Below, piece after piece: positions 16,516 through 24,590 of a stretch of DNA of 64,000 nt (the first letter of the stretch is position 1; the number at the start of each line of letters is the position of its first letter). The translations under genes and the position numbers were made by a program. The DNA lies in the NCBI RefSeq assembly GCF_002951835.1, contig NZ_CP019448.1, positions 1,922,001 to 1,986,000 on the forward strand. The letters run 5' to 3'. The stretch is from Simonsiella muelleri ATCC 29453. GTDB taxonomy: Bacteria > Pseudomonadota > Gammaproteobacteria > Burkholderiales > Neisseriaceae. The notes beneath the pieces are model-generated. The model searched no databases. It had not been told where the DNA came from and saw only the letters and a program-made list of their open reading frames with translations.

Positions 16516-16552
16516 GGCTGCCTGAAAATTTGATTTTATTTTCAGGCAGCCC
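16516..16552. terminator. Inverted DUS pair, probable terminator after carB
   Basis: GGCTGCCTGAAAAT and ATTTTCAGGCAGCC form a perfect 14-bp stem around a 9-base spacer, 41 bp beyond the carB stop codon. Inverted DUS pairs commonly act as terminators in Neisseriaceae. The T-run after the stem is weak. Confidence 0.6.
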
Positions 16553-16592
16553 GAAGCTTTCGCAAAATCCTTATATTGAATTTATTCAACGA

Positions 16593-19500
16593 TTATGCTT
16601 TTTTTGCAATTTTCGCGATGCGTTGATGCCATTCTTGAACACTTAAAACCGTTAATTGATTCAATGATTTGACCCCTTCACTCATGGCTTCTCCCCCAGC
16701 GATGGTGGTATATTGTGGTACACGCGCCATCAATGCACTACGGCGAATAGAGTGGCTATCCGAAATGGATTGCGTGTCGCTGGATGTGGTGTTAATGACC
16801 AGTGCAATTTCGCCATTTTTAATAGAATCAACGATATGCGGACGACCTTCCAATACTTTATTGACGATTTGTACAGTGATGCCATGTTCTGCCAAATAAG
16901 CGGCTGTACCACGTGTCGCGCACACACCGTAGCCCAATGACAAGAAATTTTTAACTGTATTGAGAATCAAAGGCTTGTCTGCATCTTTTACCGCCACAAA
17001 TACTTTGCCCGTAGTTGGCATCCGCTCGCCTGCACCCAATTGTGCTTTCAAATATGCTTCACCAAAGGTTTCGGCAACACCCATTACTTCGCCTGTTGAG
17101 CGCATTTCAGGCCCAAGGATTGTGTCCACACCAGGGAATTTAATGAATGGGAACACCGCTTCTTTGACTGCATAAAAATCAGGTACAACTTCTTTAGTAA
17201 CCTGTTGTTCTTTCAATGAGATACCAGCCATTGCACGCGCACCGATTTTTGCTAACGGCACAGAAGTTGCTTTGGATACGAATGGAACAGTACGGCTGGC
17301 GCGTGGGTTTACCTCCAACACAAATACCACGCCATCTTGTACAGCAAATTGTACGTTCATCAAACCTTTGACATTCAAGGCAAACGCCATCGCTTTGGTT
17401 TGGCGGCGGATTTCATCTTGAGTTTCAATACTCAACGAATACGGAGGCAGAGAGCAGCCTGAATCGCCCGAGTGAATGCCTGCTTGTTCAACGTGTTGCA
17501 TAATGCCACCAATCACGACTTCTTCGCCATCTGACACGCAATCCACATCTACTTCAATTGCATTATTCAAGAAAAAATCCAGCAAAACAGGGCTGTCTTC
17601 TGAAACTTGCACCGCTTCGCGCATATAAGTTTGTAATTGTTCAGGAGAATGAACTACTTGCATTGCGCGACCACCCAAGACATAAGACGGACGAACCACC
17701 AATGGATACCCAATTTCTTCCGCCAAACGCAAGGCTTCATCTTCTGCACGAGCTGTACGATTGGGCGGTTGACGCAGTCCCAAATCATTTAACACTTTTT
17801 GGAAACGTTCACGATCTTCAGCAGCATCAATGCTATCGGCAGATGTACCGATGATATTGACACCATTTTCAACCAGCGCGTTTGCTAATTTCAATGGCGT
17901 TTGACCGCCATAATGCACAATCACGCCCCAAGGATTTTCCTTGCGCACAATTTCTAACACATCTTCTAAAGTCAATGGTTCAAAATACAAGCGATCGGAC
18001 GTATCAAAATCAGTGGAAACGGTTTCAGGATTGCAATTGACCATAATCGTTTCAAAACCTGATTCACGCAATGCCAACGCCGCATGGACGCAACAATAGT
18101 CAAACTCAATACCTTGACCAATGCGGTTCGGGCCGCCGCCTAAAATCATCACCTTTTTATTATCGGTTGGGCGTGATTCGCACTCTTCTTCGTAAGTGGA
18201 ATACAAATAAGCGGTGTCGGTTGCAAATTCTGCTGCGCAAGTATCCACGCGTTTGTAAATAGGATGCAAATTCAAAGCATAGCGGTGTTCCCGGACTTCT
18301 TTTTCGCTGATATTCGATAATTGGGCAATGCGTTTATCTGCAAAACCTTTGCGTTTCAAACGGCGCAAAGTTGGATAATCCAAATCTTTCAGGCAGCCTG
18401 AACTGATTTTTTGTTCTTCTTTAACCAAATCTTCAATTTGTGCCAAGAACCAATCATCAATTTTGCAAATATCGTAAACTTCTTGGATTGAGAAACCTGC
18501 GCGGAATGCGTCCGCCACAAACAACATACGTTCTGCACGTGGCGTTGCCAATTCACGGCGAATTTCGGCTTTATCGGTTGAACGTGGATTGAAACCGCAT
18601 AAGCCTGTTTCTAAACCGCGTAGGGCTTTTTGGAAACTTTCCTGAATGGTGCGTCCCATTGCCATGACTTCGCCCACCGATTTCATTTGCGTGGTTAAGG
18701 TGTCGTCTGCAGCAGGGAATTTTTCAAATGCGAAACGTGGGATTTTAGTAACGACATAATCAATAGAAGGCTCAAACGATGCAGGTGTACGACCGCCTGT
18801 AATGTCGTTACGCAATTCATCTAGTGTGAAACCCACTGCCAATTTTGCGGCTACTTTAGCAATCGGGAAACCAGTCGCCTTACTTGCCAATGCAGACGAG
18901 CGCGACACACGCGGATTCATCTCAATCACAATCATTTCGCCATTGGCAGGATTCACCGCAAATTGCACGTTAGAACCACCTGTGTCCACGCCAATTTCAC
19001 GCAATACCGCCAACGAAGCATTACGCATAATTTGGTATTCTTTGTCAGTCAAAGTTTGTGCAGGCGCAACGGTAATGGAATCGCCTGTATGCACGCCCAT
19101 TGGGTCGAAGTTTTCAATGGAACACACGATAATGCAGTTATCGTTTTTATCGCGCACGACTTCCATTTCGTACTCTTTCCAACCCAAAACCGATTGTTCA
19201 ATCAACAATTCATGGGTTGGTGATGCGTCAAAACCGCGTTCGCAAATCGCCAAAAATTCATCTTTGTTGTAGGCAATACCACCACCCGAACCACCCATTG
19301 TGAATGACGGACGAATTAAAGTTGGGAAACCCACTTCTTCTTGTGCGCGTAAGGCTTCGTTCATGGTATGGCAAATGAAAGATTTGGGCGTATTCAAGCC
19401 AATTTTCGCCATTGCGTCTTTGAAACGTCCGCGGTCTTCGGCTTTGTCAATCGCGTCTTCGCTTGCGCCAATCAATTCAACATTGTATTTGCGTAATACG

Positions 19501-19817
19501 CCATTGCGTGCTAAATCCAAGGCGCAATTCAACGCGGTTTGTCCGCCCATGGTTGGCAAAATCGCGTCGGGGCGTTCTTTGGCGATAATTTTCTCAACAG
19601 TTTGCCACATAATTGGCTCAATGTAGGTAACATCAGCCATTTCGGGGTCGGTCATAATGGTGGCGGGGTTGGAATTGACTAAGATGACTTTGTAGCCTTC
19701 TTCGCGCAATGCTTTACACGCTTGTGCGCCCGAATAGTCAAATTCACAGGCTTGACCAATCACAATTGGGCCTGCACCAATGATTAAGATGGATTTTAGG
19801 TCGGTTCTTTTGGGCAT
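16593..19817 (-). CDS. carB: Carbamoyl-phosphate synthase, large subunit
   Basis: 1074 residues, the full family length. Two homologous ATP-grasp halves are visible, each beginning with a glycine-rich nucleotide motif (IIGAGPIVIGQACEFDYSGAQ near residue 11 and ILGGGPNRIGQGIEFDY in the middle). The C-terminal methylglyoxal-synthase-like allosteric domain covers roughly the last 130 residues. With the small subunit it makes carbamoyl phosphate for pyrimidine and arginine synthesis. carA is not adjacent. A structured RNA ending in a strong terminator lies 160-310 bp upstream, which might be an attenuating leader. A DUS is embedded in frame near the middle. Confidence 0.98.
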   Translation of the reverse strand: MPKRTDLKSILIIGAGPIVIGQACEFDYSGAQACKALREEGYKVILVNSNPATIMTDPEMADVTYIEPIMWQTVEKIIAKERPDAILPTMGGQTALNCALDLARNGVLRKYNVELIGASEDAIDKAEDRGRFKDAMAKIGLNTPKSFICHTMNEALRAQEEVGFPTLIRPSFTMGGSGGGIAYNKDEFLAICERGFDASPTHELLIEQSVLGWKEYEMEVVRDKNDNCIIVCSIENFDPMGVHTGDSITVAPAQTLTDKEYQIMRNASLAVLREIGVDTGGSNVQFAVNPANGEMIVIEMNPRVSRSSALASKATGFPIAKVAAKLAVGFTLDELRNDITGGRTPASFEPSIDYVVTKIPRFAFEKFPAADDTLTTQMKSVGEVMAMGRTIQESFQKALRGLETGLCGFNPRSTDKAEIRRELATPRAERMLFVADAFRAGFSIQEVYDICKIDDWFLAQIEDLVKEEQKISSGCLKDLDYPTLRRLKRKGFADKRIAQLSNISEKEVREHRYALNLHPIYKRVDTCAAEFATDTAYLYSTYEEECESRPTDNKKVMILGGGPNRIGQGIEFDYCCVHAALALRESGFETIMVNCNPETVSTDFDTSDRLYFEPLTLEDVLEIVRKENPWGVIVHYGGQTPLKLANALVENGVNIIGTSADSIDAAEDRERFQKVLNDLGLRQPPNRTARAEDEALRLAEEIGYPLVVRPSYVLGGRAMQVVHSPEQLQTYMREAVQVSEDSPVLLDFFLNNAIEVDVDCVSDGEEVVIGGIMQHVEQAGIHSGDSGCSLPPYSLSIETQDEIRRQTKAMAFALNVKGLMNVQFAVQDGVVFVLEVNPRASRTVPFVSKATSVPLAKIGARAMAGISLKEQQVTKEVVPDFYAVKEAVFPFIKFPGVDTILGPEMRSTGEVMGVAETFGEAYLKAQLGAGERMPTTGKVFVAVKDADKPLILNTVKNFLSLGYGVCATRGTAAYLAEHGITVQIVNKVLEGRPHIVDSIKNGEIALVINTTSSDTQSISDSHSIRRSALMARVPQYTTIAGGEAMSEGVKSLNQLTVLSVQEWHQRIAKIAKKA

Positions 19818-19978
19818 TTTGGGTCTTTCTTAAATGATTAATTTAATTAGTTCTGCATCTGTTTATTCATGATGTGGGTTATTTGATTTTGAGTATATCC
19901 AAAATATTTTTTACTTTGTTTTGGAATTAAAGAATAAAGTTTGCAAAACGTTTCAGGCTGCCTGAATAAATTTTACTT

Positions 19979-20022
19979 AAAAAAAAACACGCGCCACAAC
20001 TTCAAAAAATTGTGTAACGTGC
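19979..20022 (-). terminator. Strong intrinsic terminator between tatD and carB
   Basis: On the minus strand CACG plus ACACAA pair with TTGTG plus CGTG, with small internal bulges, followed immediately by nine T residues (plus-strand A-run at 19979-19987). It lies 160 bp ahead of carB and terminates a minus-strand transcript that begins upstream. No protein gene ends there. Confidence 0.7.
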
Positions 20023-20120
20023 TTTCATATTTGCCATGCAGGAAAGCAAGGCATTCTAAGTGAAATAGGCGATGGATTCAAGTCTTGACAAATCGCGCAA
20101 GACTTTCACGCTGCCTGAAA
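20023..20120 (-). ncRNA. Unassigned structured RNA or carB leader
   Basis: The segment ahead of the 19979-20022 terminator contains several pairings: AAGTCTTG/CAAGACTT (20080-20087 with 20098-20105), GTGAAA/TTTCAC (20060-20065 with 20104-20109) and GCC-TGC/GCA-GGC (20033-20039 with 20046-20052, one A-A mismatch). With the terminator this makes an RNA of about 130-150 nt on the minus strand. It could be a small RNA or an attenuator leader for carB. I could not match it to a known RNA family, and the promoter is not clear. Confidence 0.4.
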
Positions 20121-20158
20121 AACGTGTTATGCTATTATTTTTATTTGAGAATTTTAAT

Positions 20159-20896
20159 ATGTTTACGGATACGCATTGTCATTTGGCGGATTTGGCTTTC
20201 AGGCTGCCTGAAATTTTGACGCAAGCACACGATGCGGGTGTCTCGGGTTTTGTGGTGCCAGCCACGCAACCTAATGATTGGCAAGCTGTTTTATCAATGA
20301 ATTCGGTAACTGGTGTGCGTGCGGTGGCTGTGGGTTTACACCCTTGGTTTGCGGAAAATCAAGGGGATTTTCTTGCTGACTTAGCAACGATTTTGGTGGA
20401 AAATCCGCGAGTTTGGGTTGGTGAAATCGGTTTAGACGCGCTGATTCAAATACCGAAAGAGATTCAATTATCTATTTTTGAAAGGCAAATTTTATTAGCC
20501 AAACAATTTAATCGCCCAATAATTATTCACAATGTCCGTAGCACAGCACTCATTGTCAATACAATCAAACAGTTAAAATTTGAATGTGGTGGTATTGTTC
20601 ACGCATTTTCAGGCAGCATTGAAGAAGCCAATATTTTGATTAAACTGGGTTTTAAAATTGGGTTAGGAAGTTTACTGTTGAATCCGAATGCCAAAAAAGC
20701 GCATCGTGCAGCAATAGAATTGCCATTGGAACACGTTCTCTTAGAAACCGATAGCCCATATATGCAGCCAAATCACACCAATACGCCAGCAAATGTTGCG
20801 AAAATTGCGCAAATTGTCGCTAAATCACGCCAAATTTCATTGATGGATTTGGCGATGCAATTGGAACAAAATCTTTTGGAATTATTAATTGATTGA
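20159..20896 (+). CDS. TatD-family metal-dependent DNase
   Basis: 245 residues from the ATG at 20159, giving MFTDTHCHLADLAF, the usual TatD start; upstream in-frame codons only read through a DUS-like sequence. Metal ligands are visible as HCH (residues 6-8), GEIGLD with its Glu, IIHNVRS, VHAFSGS and LLETDSPYMQP. This is the TIM-barrel hydrolase family with 3'-5' exonuclease activity. A DUS near residue 14 encodes FRLPE. Probably cytoplasmic; the DNA repair or RNA-processing role is inferred from the family. Confidence 0.92.
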   Translation: MFTDTHCHLADLAFRLPEILTQAHDAGVSGFVVPATQPNDWQAVLSMNSVTGVRAVAVGLHPWFAENQGDFLADLATILVENPRVWVGEIGLDALIQIPKEIQLSIFERQILLAKQFNRPIIIHNVRSTALIVNTIKQLKFECGGIVHAFSGSIEEANILIKLGFKIGLGSLLLNPNAKKAHRAAIELPLEHVLLETDSPYMQPNHTNTPANVAKIAQIVAKSRQISLMDLAMQLEQNLLELLID

Positions 20897-20998
20897 TTTT
20901 TTTGCTTATTATCTCCAATCTTCTCATCTCCAATTAGGACCTGTGTTTATTGTTTTTTTGTTGGATGATGCATCTTTCAGGCAGCCTGAAAAGAATGC

Positions 20999-21027
20999 TT
21001 GCGATAAAATCAAAAATTTCTTATAAT
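20999..21027 (+). promoter_or_regulatory. Promoter of the rpsF-priB-rpsR-rplI operon
   Basis: TTGCGA (20999-21004) and TATAAT (21022-21027) are separated by 17 bp, close to the sigma-70 consensus. They lie 75 bp upstream of the rpsF ATG. A DUS lies immediately before the -35. Confidence 0.8.
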
Positions 21028-21033
21028 TTCGCC

Positions 21034-21101
21034 CTTTGTAAACCTTGCTGCTCGCACTCGCATGGCGAGTGGCTGTTTTTAACCACCCGTAAGGAGATAA
21101 C
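21034..21101 (+). promoter_or_regulatory. Candidate S6:S18-binding leader of rpsF
   Basis: The untranslated leader holds a 7-bp hairpin, CACTCGC (21055-21061) and GCGAGTG (21065-21071), with a 3-nt loop. CCTT (21043) can pair with AAGG (21091), enclosing ACCACCCG. A hairpin plus an exposed CCG before rpsF is the pattern described for the autoregulatory S6:S18 leader. The AAGGAG ribosome-binding site would be in the closing stem, so binding could block translation. Confidence 0.55.
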
Positions 21102-21485
21102 ATGCGTCATTACGAAATCGTGTTTATCGTTCATCCTGACCAAAGCGAACAAGTCAACGCTATGGTAGAACGCTATAAAACCATGATTACCGAAGCAGGC
21201 GGTAAAATCCATCGCTTGGAAGATTGGGGTCGTCGCCAATTGGCTTACCCAATCAATAAAATCCACAAAGCACACTATGTGTTGATGAATATTGAAGCCA
21301 CGCCAGCGACCGTAGATGAGTTGGAAACGGCATTCCGTTTTAACGATGCGGTATTGCGCCATTTAACGATTCAAACCAAATCGGCCATTACTGAAGCATC
21401 TCCGATGATGCGTGAAGAAAAATCAAAAAGCCTCATTGTTAATGAACGCGATGAGACTGAAAAAGAAGAAGCTGCTGAAGCATAA
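21102..21485 (+). CDS. rpsF: 30S ribosomal protein S6
   Basis: 127 residues starting MRHYEIVFIVHPDQSEQV, the canonical S6 start, with GKIHRLEDWGRRQLAYPI in the middle. The C-terminus is an acidic tail rich in Glu and Lys. It is preceded by AAGGAG and is the first gene of a four-gene operon with priB, rpsR and rplI. It pairs with S18 in the platform of the 30S subunit. Confidence 0.98.
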   Translation: MRHYEIVFIVHPDQSEQVNAMVERYKTMITEAGGKIHRLEDWGRRQLAYPINKIHKAHYVLMNIEATPATVDELETAFRFNDAVLRHLTIQTKSAITEASPMMREEKSKSLIVNERDETEKEEAAEA

Positions 21486-21782
21486 TTGGATAATCAATTT
21501 ACATTGACTGCGATTTTGCAACGGGTAGATGTGTTGCGTTATACGCCATCGGGTACACCTATTTTAGATGTGATGTTGCAGCACGAGAGTTGGCAAGAGG
21601 AAAATCATATTCCTTGTCAAATTAAATTTGAACTTCCTGCGCGAATCATTGGTCAAAATGCACAAGCATGGCAGCATGAGCAGGGTGAATGCGTTACCGT
21701 AACGGGTTTTCTGGCACAACGTAGCCAACGAAGTAATCGCCCTATGCTGCGAATTCAACATATTACAAAATATAAAGGTTAA
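21486..21782 (+). CDS. priB: Primosomal replication protein N
   Basis: 98 residues of the single-stranded-DNA-binding OB fold, with FTLTAILQRVDVLRYTPSG, a typical PriB/SSB-like N-terminus. PriB helps PriA reload the DnaB helicase at stalled forks. Translation begins at a TTG directly after the rpsF TAA (zero intergenic bases), so the two are likely translationally coupled. The gene order rpsF-priB-rpsR-rplI is standard in beta- and gammaproteobacteria. Confidence 0.93.
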   Translation: MDNQFTLTAILQRVDVLRYTPSGTPILDVMLQHESWQEENHIPCQIKFELPARIIGQNAQAWQHEQGECVTVTGFLAQRSQRSNRPMLRIQHITKYKG

Positions 21783-21787
21783 ACGAC

Positions 21788-22018
21788 ATGGCTCGTCAAA
21801 CATTTAAACGCCGTAAATTCTGCCGTTTTACTGCAGAAAAGATCCAAGAAGTGGATTACAAACAAGTGGATTTGCTGAAAGATTTCATCACTGAAAACGG
21901 CAAAATTATTCCTGCTCGCATCACTGGTACTAAGGCTCACTACCAACGTCAATTGGCAGTTGCTGTGAAACGCGCTCGCTTTTTGGCATTGCTGCCTTAC
22001 ACTGACCAACATAAATAA
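21788..22018 (+). CDS. rpsR: 30S ribosomal protein S18
   Basis: 76 residues starting MARQTFKRRKFCRFTAEKIQ, highly conserved S18 sequence. It lies 5 bp after priB and 15 bp before rplI. It binds S6 and the 16S rRNA central domain. The S6:S18 complex is the presumed ligand of the leader at 21034-21101. Confidence 0.98.
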   Translation: MARQTFKRRKFCRFTAEKIQEVDYKQVDLLKDFITENGKIIPARITGTKAHYQRQLAVAVKRARFLALLPYTDQHK

Positions 22019-22033
22019 TTAGGAGTTTATATT

Positions 22034-22486
22034 ATGCAAATTATCTTGTTGGAACGCGTTGCTGGTTTGGGCAATTTGGGTGATGTGGTAACTGTAAAAA
22101 ATGGTTACGCTCGCAATTTTTTGATTCCTACAGCCAAAGCAAAACGCGCTACTGAAGCCAATTTGAAAGAATTTGAAGCTCTTCGTGCTGAACTTGAAGC
22201 CAAACAAGCTGCAGCATTGGCAGATGCCCAAGCTCGTCAAGCTAAATTAGATGGTCAAACCATTACCGTTGCGCAAAAGGCAGGGGTTGACGGTCGCTTG
22301 TTCGGTTCTGTAACCAATGCAGATATCGCCAATGCCATCAAAGTTGCTGGTATTGAAGTAGTTAAATCAAATGTACGTTTGCCTGAAGGACCATTCAAAG
22401 CCATTGGCGAATATGATGTAGAAATTGCATTACATGCAGATGTGGTTGCAGCCATTAAATTAGTGGTTGTTCCCGCAACTGAATAA
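22034..22486 (+). CDS. rplI: 50S ribosomal protein L9
   Basis: 150 residues starting MQIILLERVAGLGNLGDVV, with the long connecting helix (EANLKEFEALRAELEAKQ) joining two RNA-binding domains. Preceded by AGGAG. Last gene of the operon and followed by a DUS-based terminator. Confidence 0.98.
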   Translation: MQIILLERVAGLGNLGDVVTVKNGYARNFLIPTAKAKRATEANLKEFEALRAELEAKQAAALADAQARQAKLDGQTITVAQKAGVDGRLFGSVTNADIANAIKVAGIEVVKSNVRLPEGPFKAIGEYDVEIALHADVVAAIKLVVVPATE

Positions 22487-22501
22487 TTTTAACAAATAGG
22501 G

Positions 22502-22546
22502 CAGCCTGAAGAGAAATTTCTTCTTTTCAGGCTGTTTTTTATTTTT
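22502..22546 (+). terminator. DUS-based terminator after rplI
   Basis: CAGCCTGAA and TTCAGGCTG form a stem around an AT-rich spacer, followed on the plus strand by TTTTTTATTTTT. It lies 16 bp after the rplI stop and overlaps the 3' end of the convergent ribD gene, so it may serve both directions. Confidence 0.8.
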
Positions 22547-23630
22547 GTAAAACCCATTTGATGTCATCTCCGATTGAGGTTACGGAAATTGTACGCCAAT
22601 CAGGAGATTTAGTTAAAACAGTTGGATTTTCAGGCAGCTTGAAAATACCACGCGCTGTATTACCAAGAATTTTAGGTGATTGAAAATACACAATTTCATC
22701 AACCAAATCGGCTTGCAGAAAGGCAGTTGCCAAAGTTTGCCCAGCTTCTAGTAACACTTCTCCGACTCCGTTTTGTGCCAAAATTTCGCTGACCCAATGT
22801 AAATTCAATTGCGCTATTTTTTCAGGCTGCCTGAAAACCCGTAGATTTTCATATTTTGCTACCCAGCTAGGCGTATCAGTCAAAGTAAATAGCCAAGTCT
22901 CACCATCATCTTGTACCACTTGGCTTTTTTCAGGCAGCCTGAAATAACTGTCCAAAATCACACGAATTGGTTGGCGCAACGTGTTGAATTGGCGAACATT
23001 TAATTGTGGATTATCCGCCAAAATTGTACCAATGCCCGTGAGAATCGCGCAACTTTGGGCGCGTAATTGCTGCACATCTGAACGCGCCAATTCGCCTGTA
23101 ATCCACTTGCTACACCCATCAGATAAAGCAGTTTTGCCGTCAAAGCTGGCAGCCATTTTCAGTGAAATAAAGGGGCGTTTTCGTTCAATTCTGCTTAAGA
23201 ATCCACGATTTAACTCTCGTGCCTTGTGTTCCAGCAAGCCGCATTCTACCAATACGCCCGCCGCCGTTAAAATCGCCAAACCTTTGCCTGCAACTAACGG
23301 ATTGGGATCGCGCATGGCTGCTACAACTCTTGCCACACCTGATTCACGTAAGGATTCGGCGCAAGGCGGCGTCCTGCCGTAGTGGGCGCACGGTTCAAGG
23401 GTAACGTAAGCGGTTGCGCCTTGCGCCAATGAACCAGCTTGACGTAAGGCATGGACTTCGGCATGGGGTTCGCCTGCTTTAACGTGAAAGCCTTGTCCTA
23501 CAATTTGTTCGCCGTGTGCAATAACGCAGCCTACGCGAGGATTTGGGGATGTGGAGAATCGCCCTTGCCATGCCAATTCTAGGGCACGGTGCATATGTGC
23601 ATGGTCTAAATCGGAAAAATGAGTGGCCAT
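22539..23630 (-). CDS. ribD: Bifunctional riboflavin deaminase/reductase RibD
   Basis: 363 residues from the ATG at 23630; an upstream TTG in frame is less likely. The N-terminal deaminase domain has the zinc motifs PHAEVHAL and PCAHYGRTPPC (residues about 65-100). The C-terminal reductase domain follows from KRPFISLKMAASFDGK. The enzyme deaminates and reduces the pyrimidine intermediate in riboflavin synthesis. Three DUS or near-DUS copies lie inside the reductase half and encode VFRQPEK, YFRLPEKSQ and FKLPENP. rsgA is 26 bp upstream on the same strand. Confidence 0.95.
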   Translation of the reverse strand: MATHFSDLDHAHMHRALELAWQGRFSTSPNPRVGCVIAHGEQIVGQGFHVKAGEPHAEVHALRQAGSLAQGATAYVTLEPCAHYGRTPPCAESLRESGVARVVAAMRDPNPLVAGKGLAILTAAGVLVECGLLEHKARELNRGFLSRIERKRPFISLKMAASFDGKTALSDGCSKWITGELARSDVQQLRAQSCAILTGIGTILADNPQLNVRQFNTLRQPIRVILDSYFRLPEKSQVVQDDGETWLFTLTDTPSWVAKYENLRVFRQPEKIAQLNLHWVSEILAQNGVGEVLLEAGQTLATAFLQADLVDEIVYFQSPKILGNTARGIFKLPENPTVLTKSPDWRTISVTSIGDDIKWVLQK

Positions 23631-23656
23631 GATTTTCAAAATAATTTATCTTTAAA

Positions 23657-24526
23657 TTAACCAATTAATTCATCAGTAATTTTTTGCAATAATGCCAAGC
23701 GTTCGGCACGAATTTCACCACGTTCAGCTGCCATTTTAAACGCGCAATTGGGTTCGGCACGATGCGTGCAATTATGAAAACGACATCGTCCAATCAAGTG
23801 GCGCAAATCAGGGAAATAATTCGGTAAATCATAGGGCTGCAAATGATGTAAACCAAATTCTTGCAGTCCTGGACTATCAATCAATTTGGTTTTTTCATTT
23901 AAATCATAAAGTTGTGCATGAGTTGTGGTGTGCTTACCAGAATCCAATGCGGCGGAAATATCATTGGTACGTGCGCGTTGTTCGCCCAGCAATGCATTAG
24001 TCAGCGTGGATTTACCCATACCACTCTGTCCCAACAGAATATTGGTTTGCCCATGTAAGACCGTTTTCAGGCTGCCTACATCTTGATGCGCGGATAATTC
24101 AATAATTTTATAACCAATTGTTTCATAAAATGAAAATTTTTCTCGCCATGCATTTGTCTCGGGCAAATCTGATTTATTCAACACAATAATCGCGTGAATA
24201 CCTGCCGCTTCCGCTGCAATCAAAGCGCGTTGCAACAAAGTTTCACTTGGGCTAGGAATTGCTGCCACCACGATAATAAGTTGCGATACATTAGCGGCAA
24301 TCAATTTGGATTTCCACGCGTCTTGGCGATAAAGCAAACTTTGGCGCGGTAAAACCGATTCAATCACCACTTGCTCTTGGTTAATTAATTGAATATTAAC
24401 GAAATCTCCACATGCGTAATCGGTGCGTTTGCTACGCGTACTGGCTTCGTAGATTTGTTGAGAATGGGTGCGGACGATATAGCGGCGACCGTAACTGGTA
24501 ATGATTTGGGCGGTGGATTGGGTCAT
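23657..24526 (-). CDS. rsgA: Small ribosomal subunit biogenesis GTPase RsgA
   Basis: 289 residues from the ATG at 24526 (MTQSTAQIITSYGRR). A longer frame to 24580 only translates a DUS. An N-terminal OB fold is followed by a circularly permuted GTPase: NKSD (117-120), GQSGMGKS (166-173) and DSPG (217-220). The zinc-binding Cys248, Cys253, His255 and Cys261 follow. RsgA acts in late 30S maturation. ribD lies directly downstream. The DUS pair just upstream (about 24556-24594) may terminate aroA. Confidence 0.95.
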   Translation of the reverse strand: MTQSTAQIITSYGRRYIVRTHSQQIYEASTRSKRTDYACGDFVNIQLINQEQVVIESVLPRQSLLYRQDAWKSKLIAANVSQLIIVVAAIPSPSETLLQRALIAAEAAGIHAIIVLNKSDLPETNAWREKFSFYETIGYKIIELSAHQDVGSLKTVLHGQTNILLGQSGMGKSTLTNALLGEQRARTNDISAALDSGKHTTTHAQLYDLNEKTKLIDSPGLQEFGLHHLQPYDLPNYFPDLRHLIGRCRFHNCTHRAEPNCAFKMAAERGEIRAERLALLQKITDELIG

Positions 24527-24590
24527 GAATATCTTGTCAATCAGAAAATATGTTTCAGGCAGCCTGAAAGGCTTTTTCAAGCTGCCTAAG

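Noticed and set aside
18802..19272. 156-codon plus-strand open frame inside carB
   Set aside because: Shadow frame of carB on the opposite strand.
20940..21030. Repeated TTCAGGC(A/T)GCCTGAA as a CRISPR-like array
   Set aside because: Copies are scattered, unequal in spacing and lack spacers; they are DNA uptake sequences.
24527..24580. Longer N-termini for rsgA, ubiA, narX, adhC and the third terD
   Set aside because: The extra codons mostly translate DUS sequence or lack ribosome-binding sites; family alignments and AGGA-type sites support the internal ATG codons.
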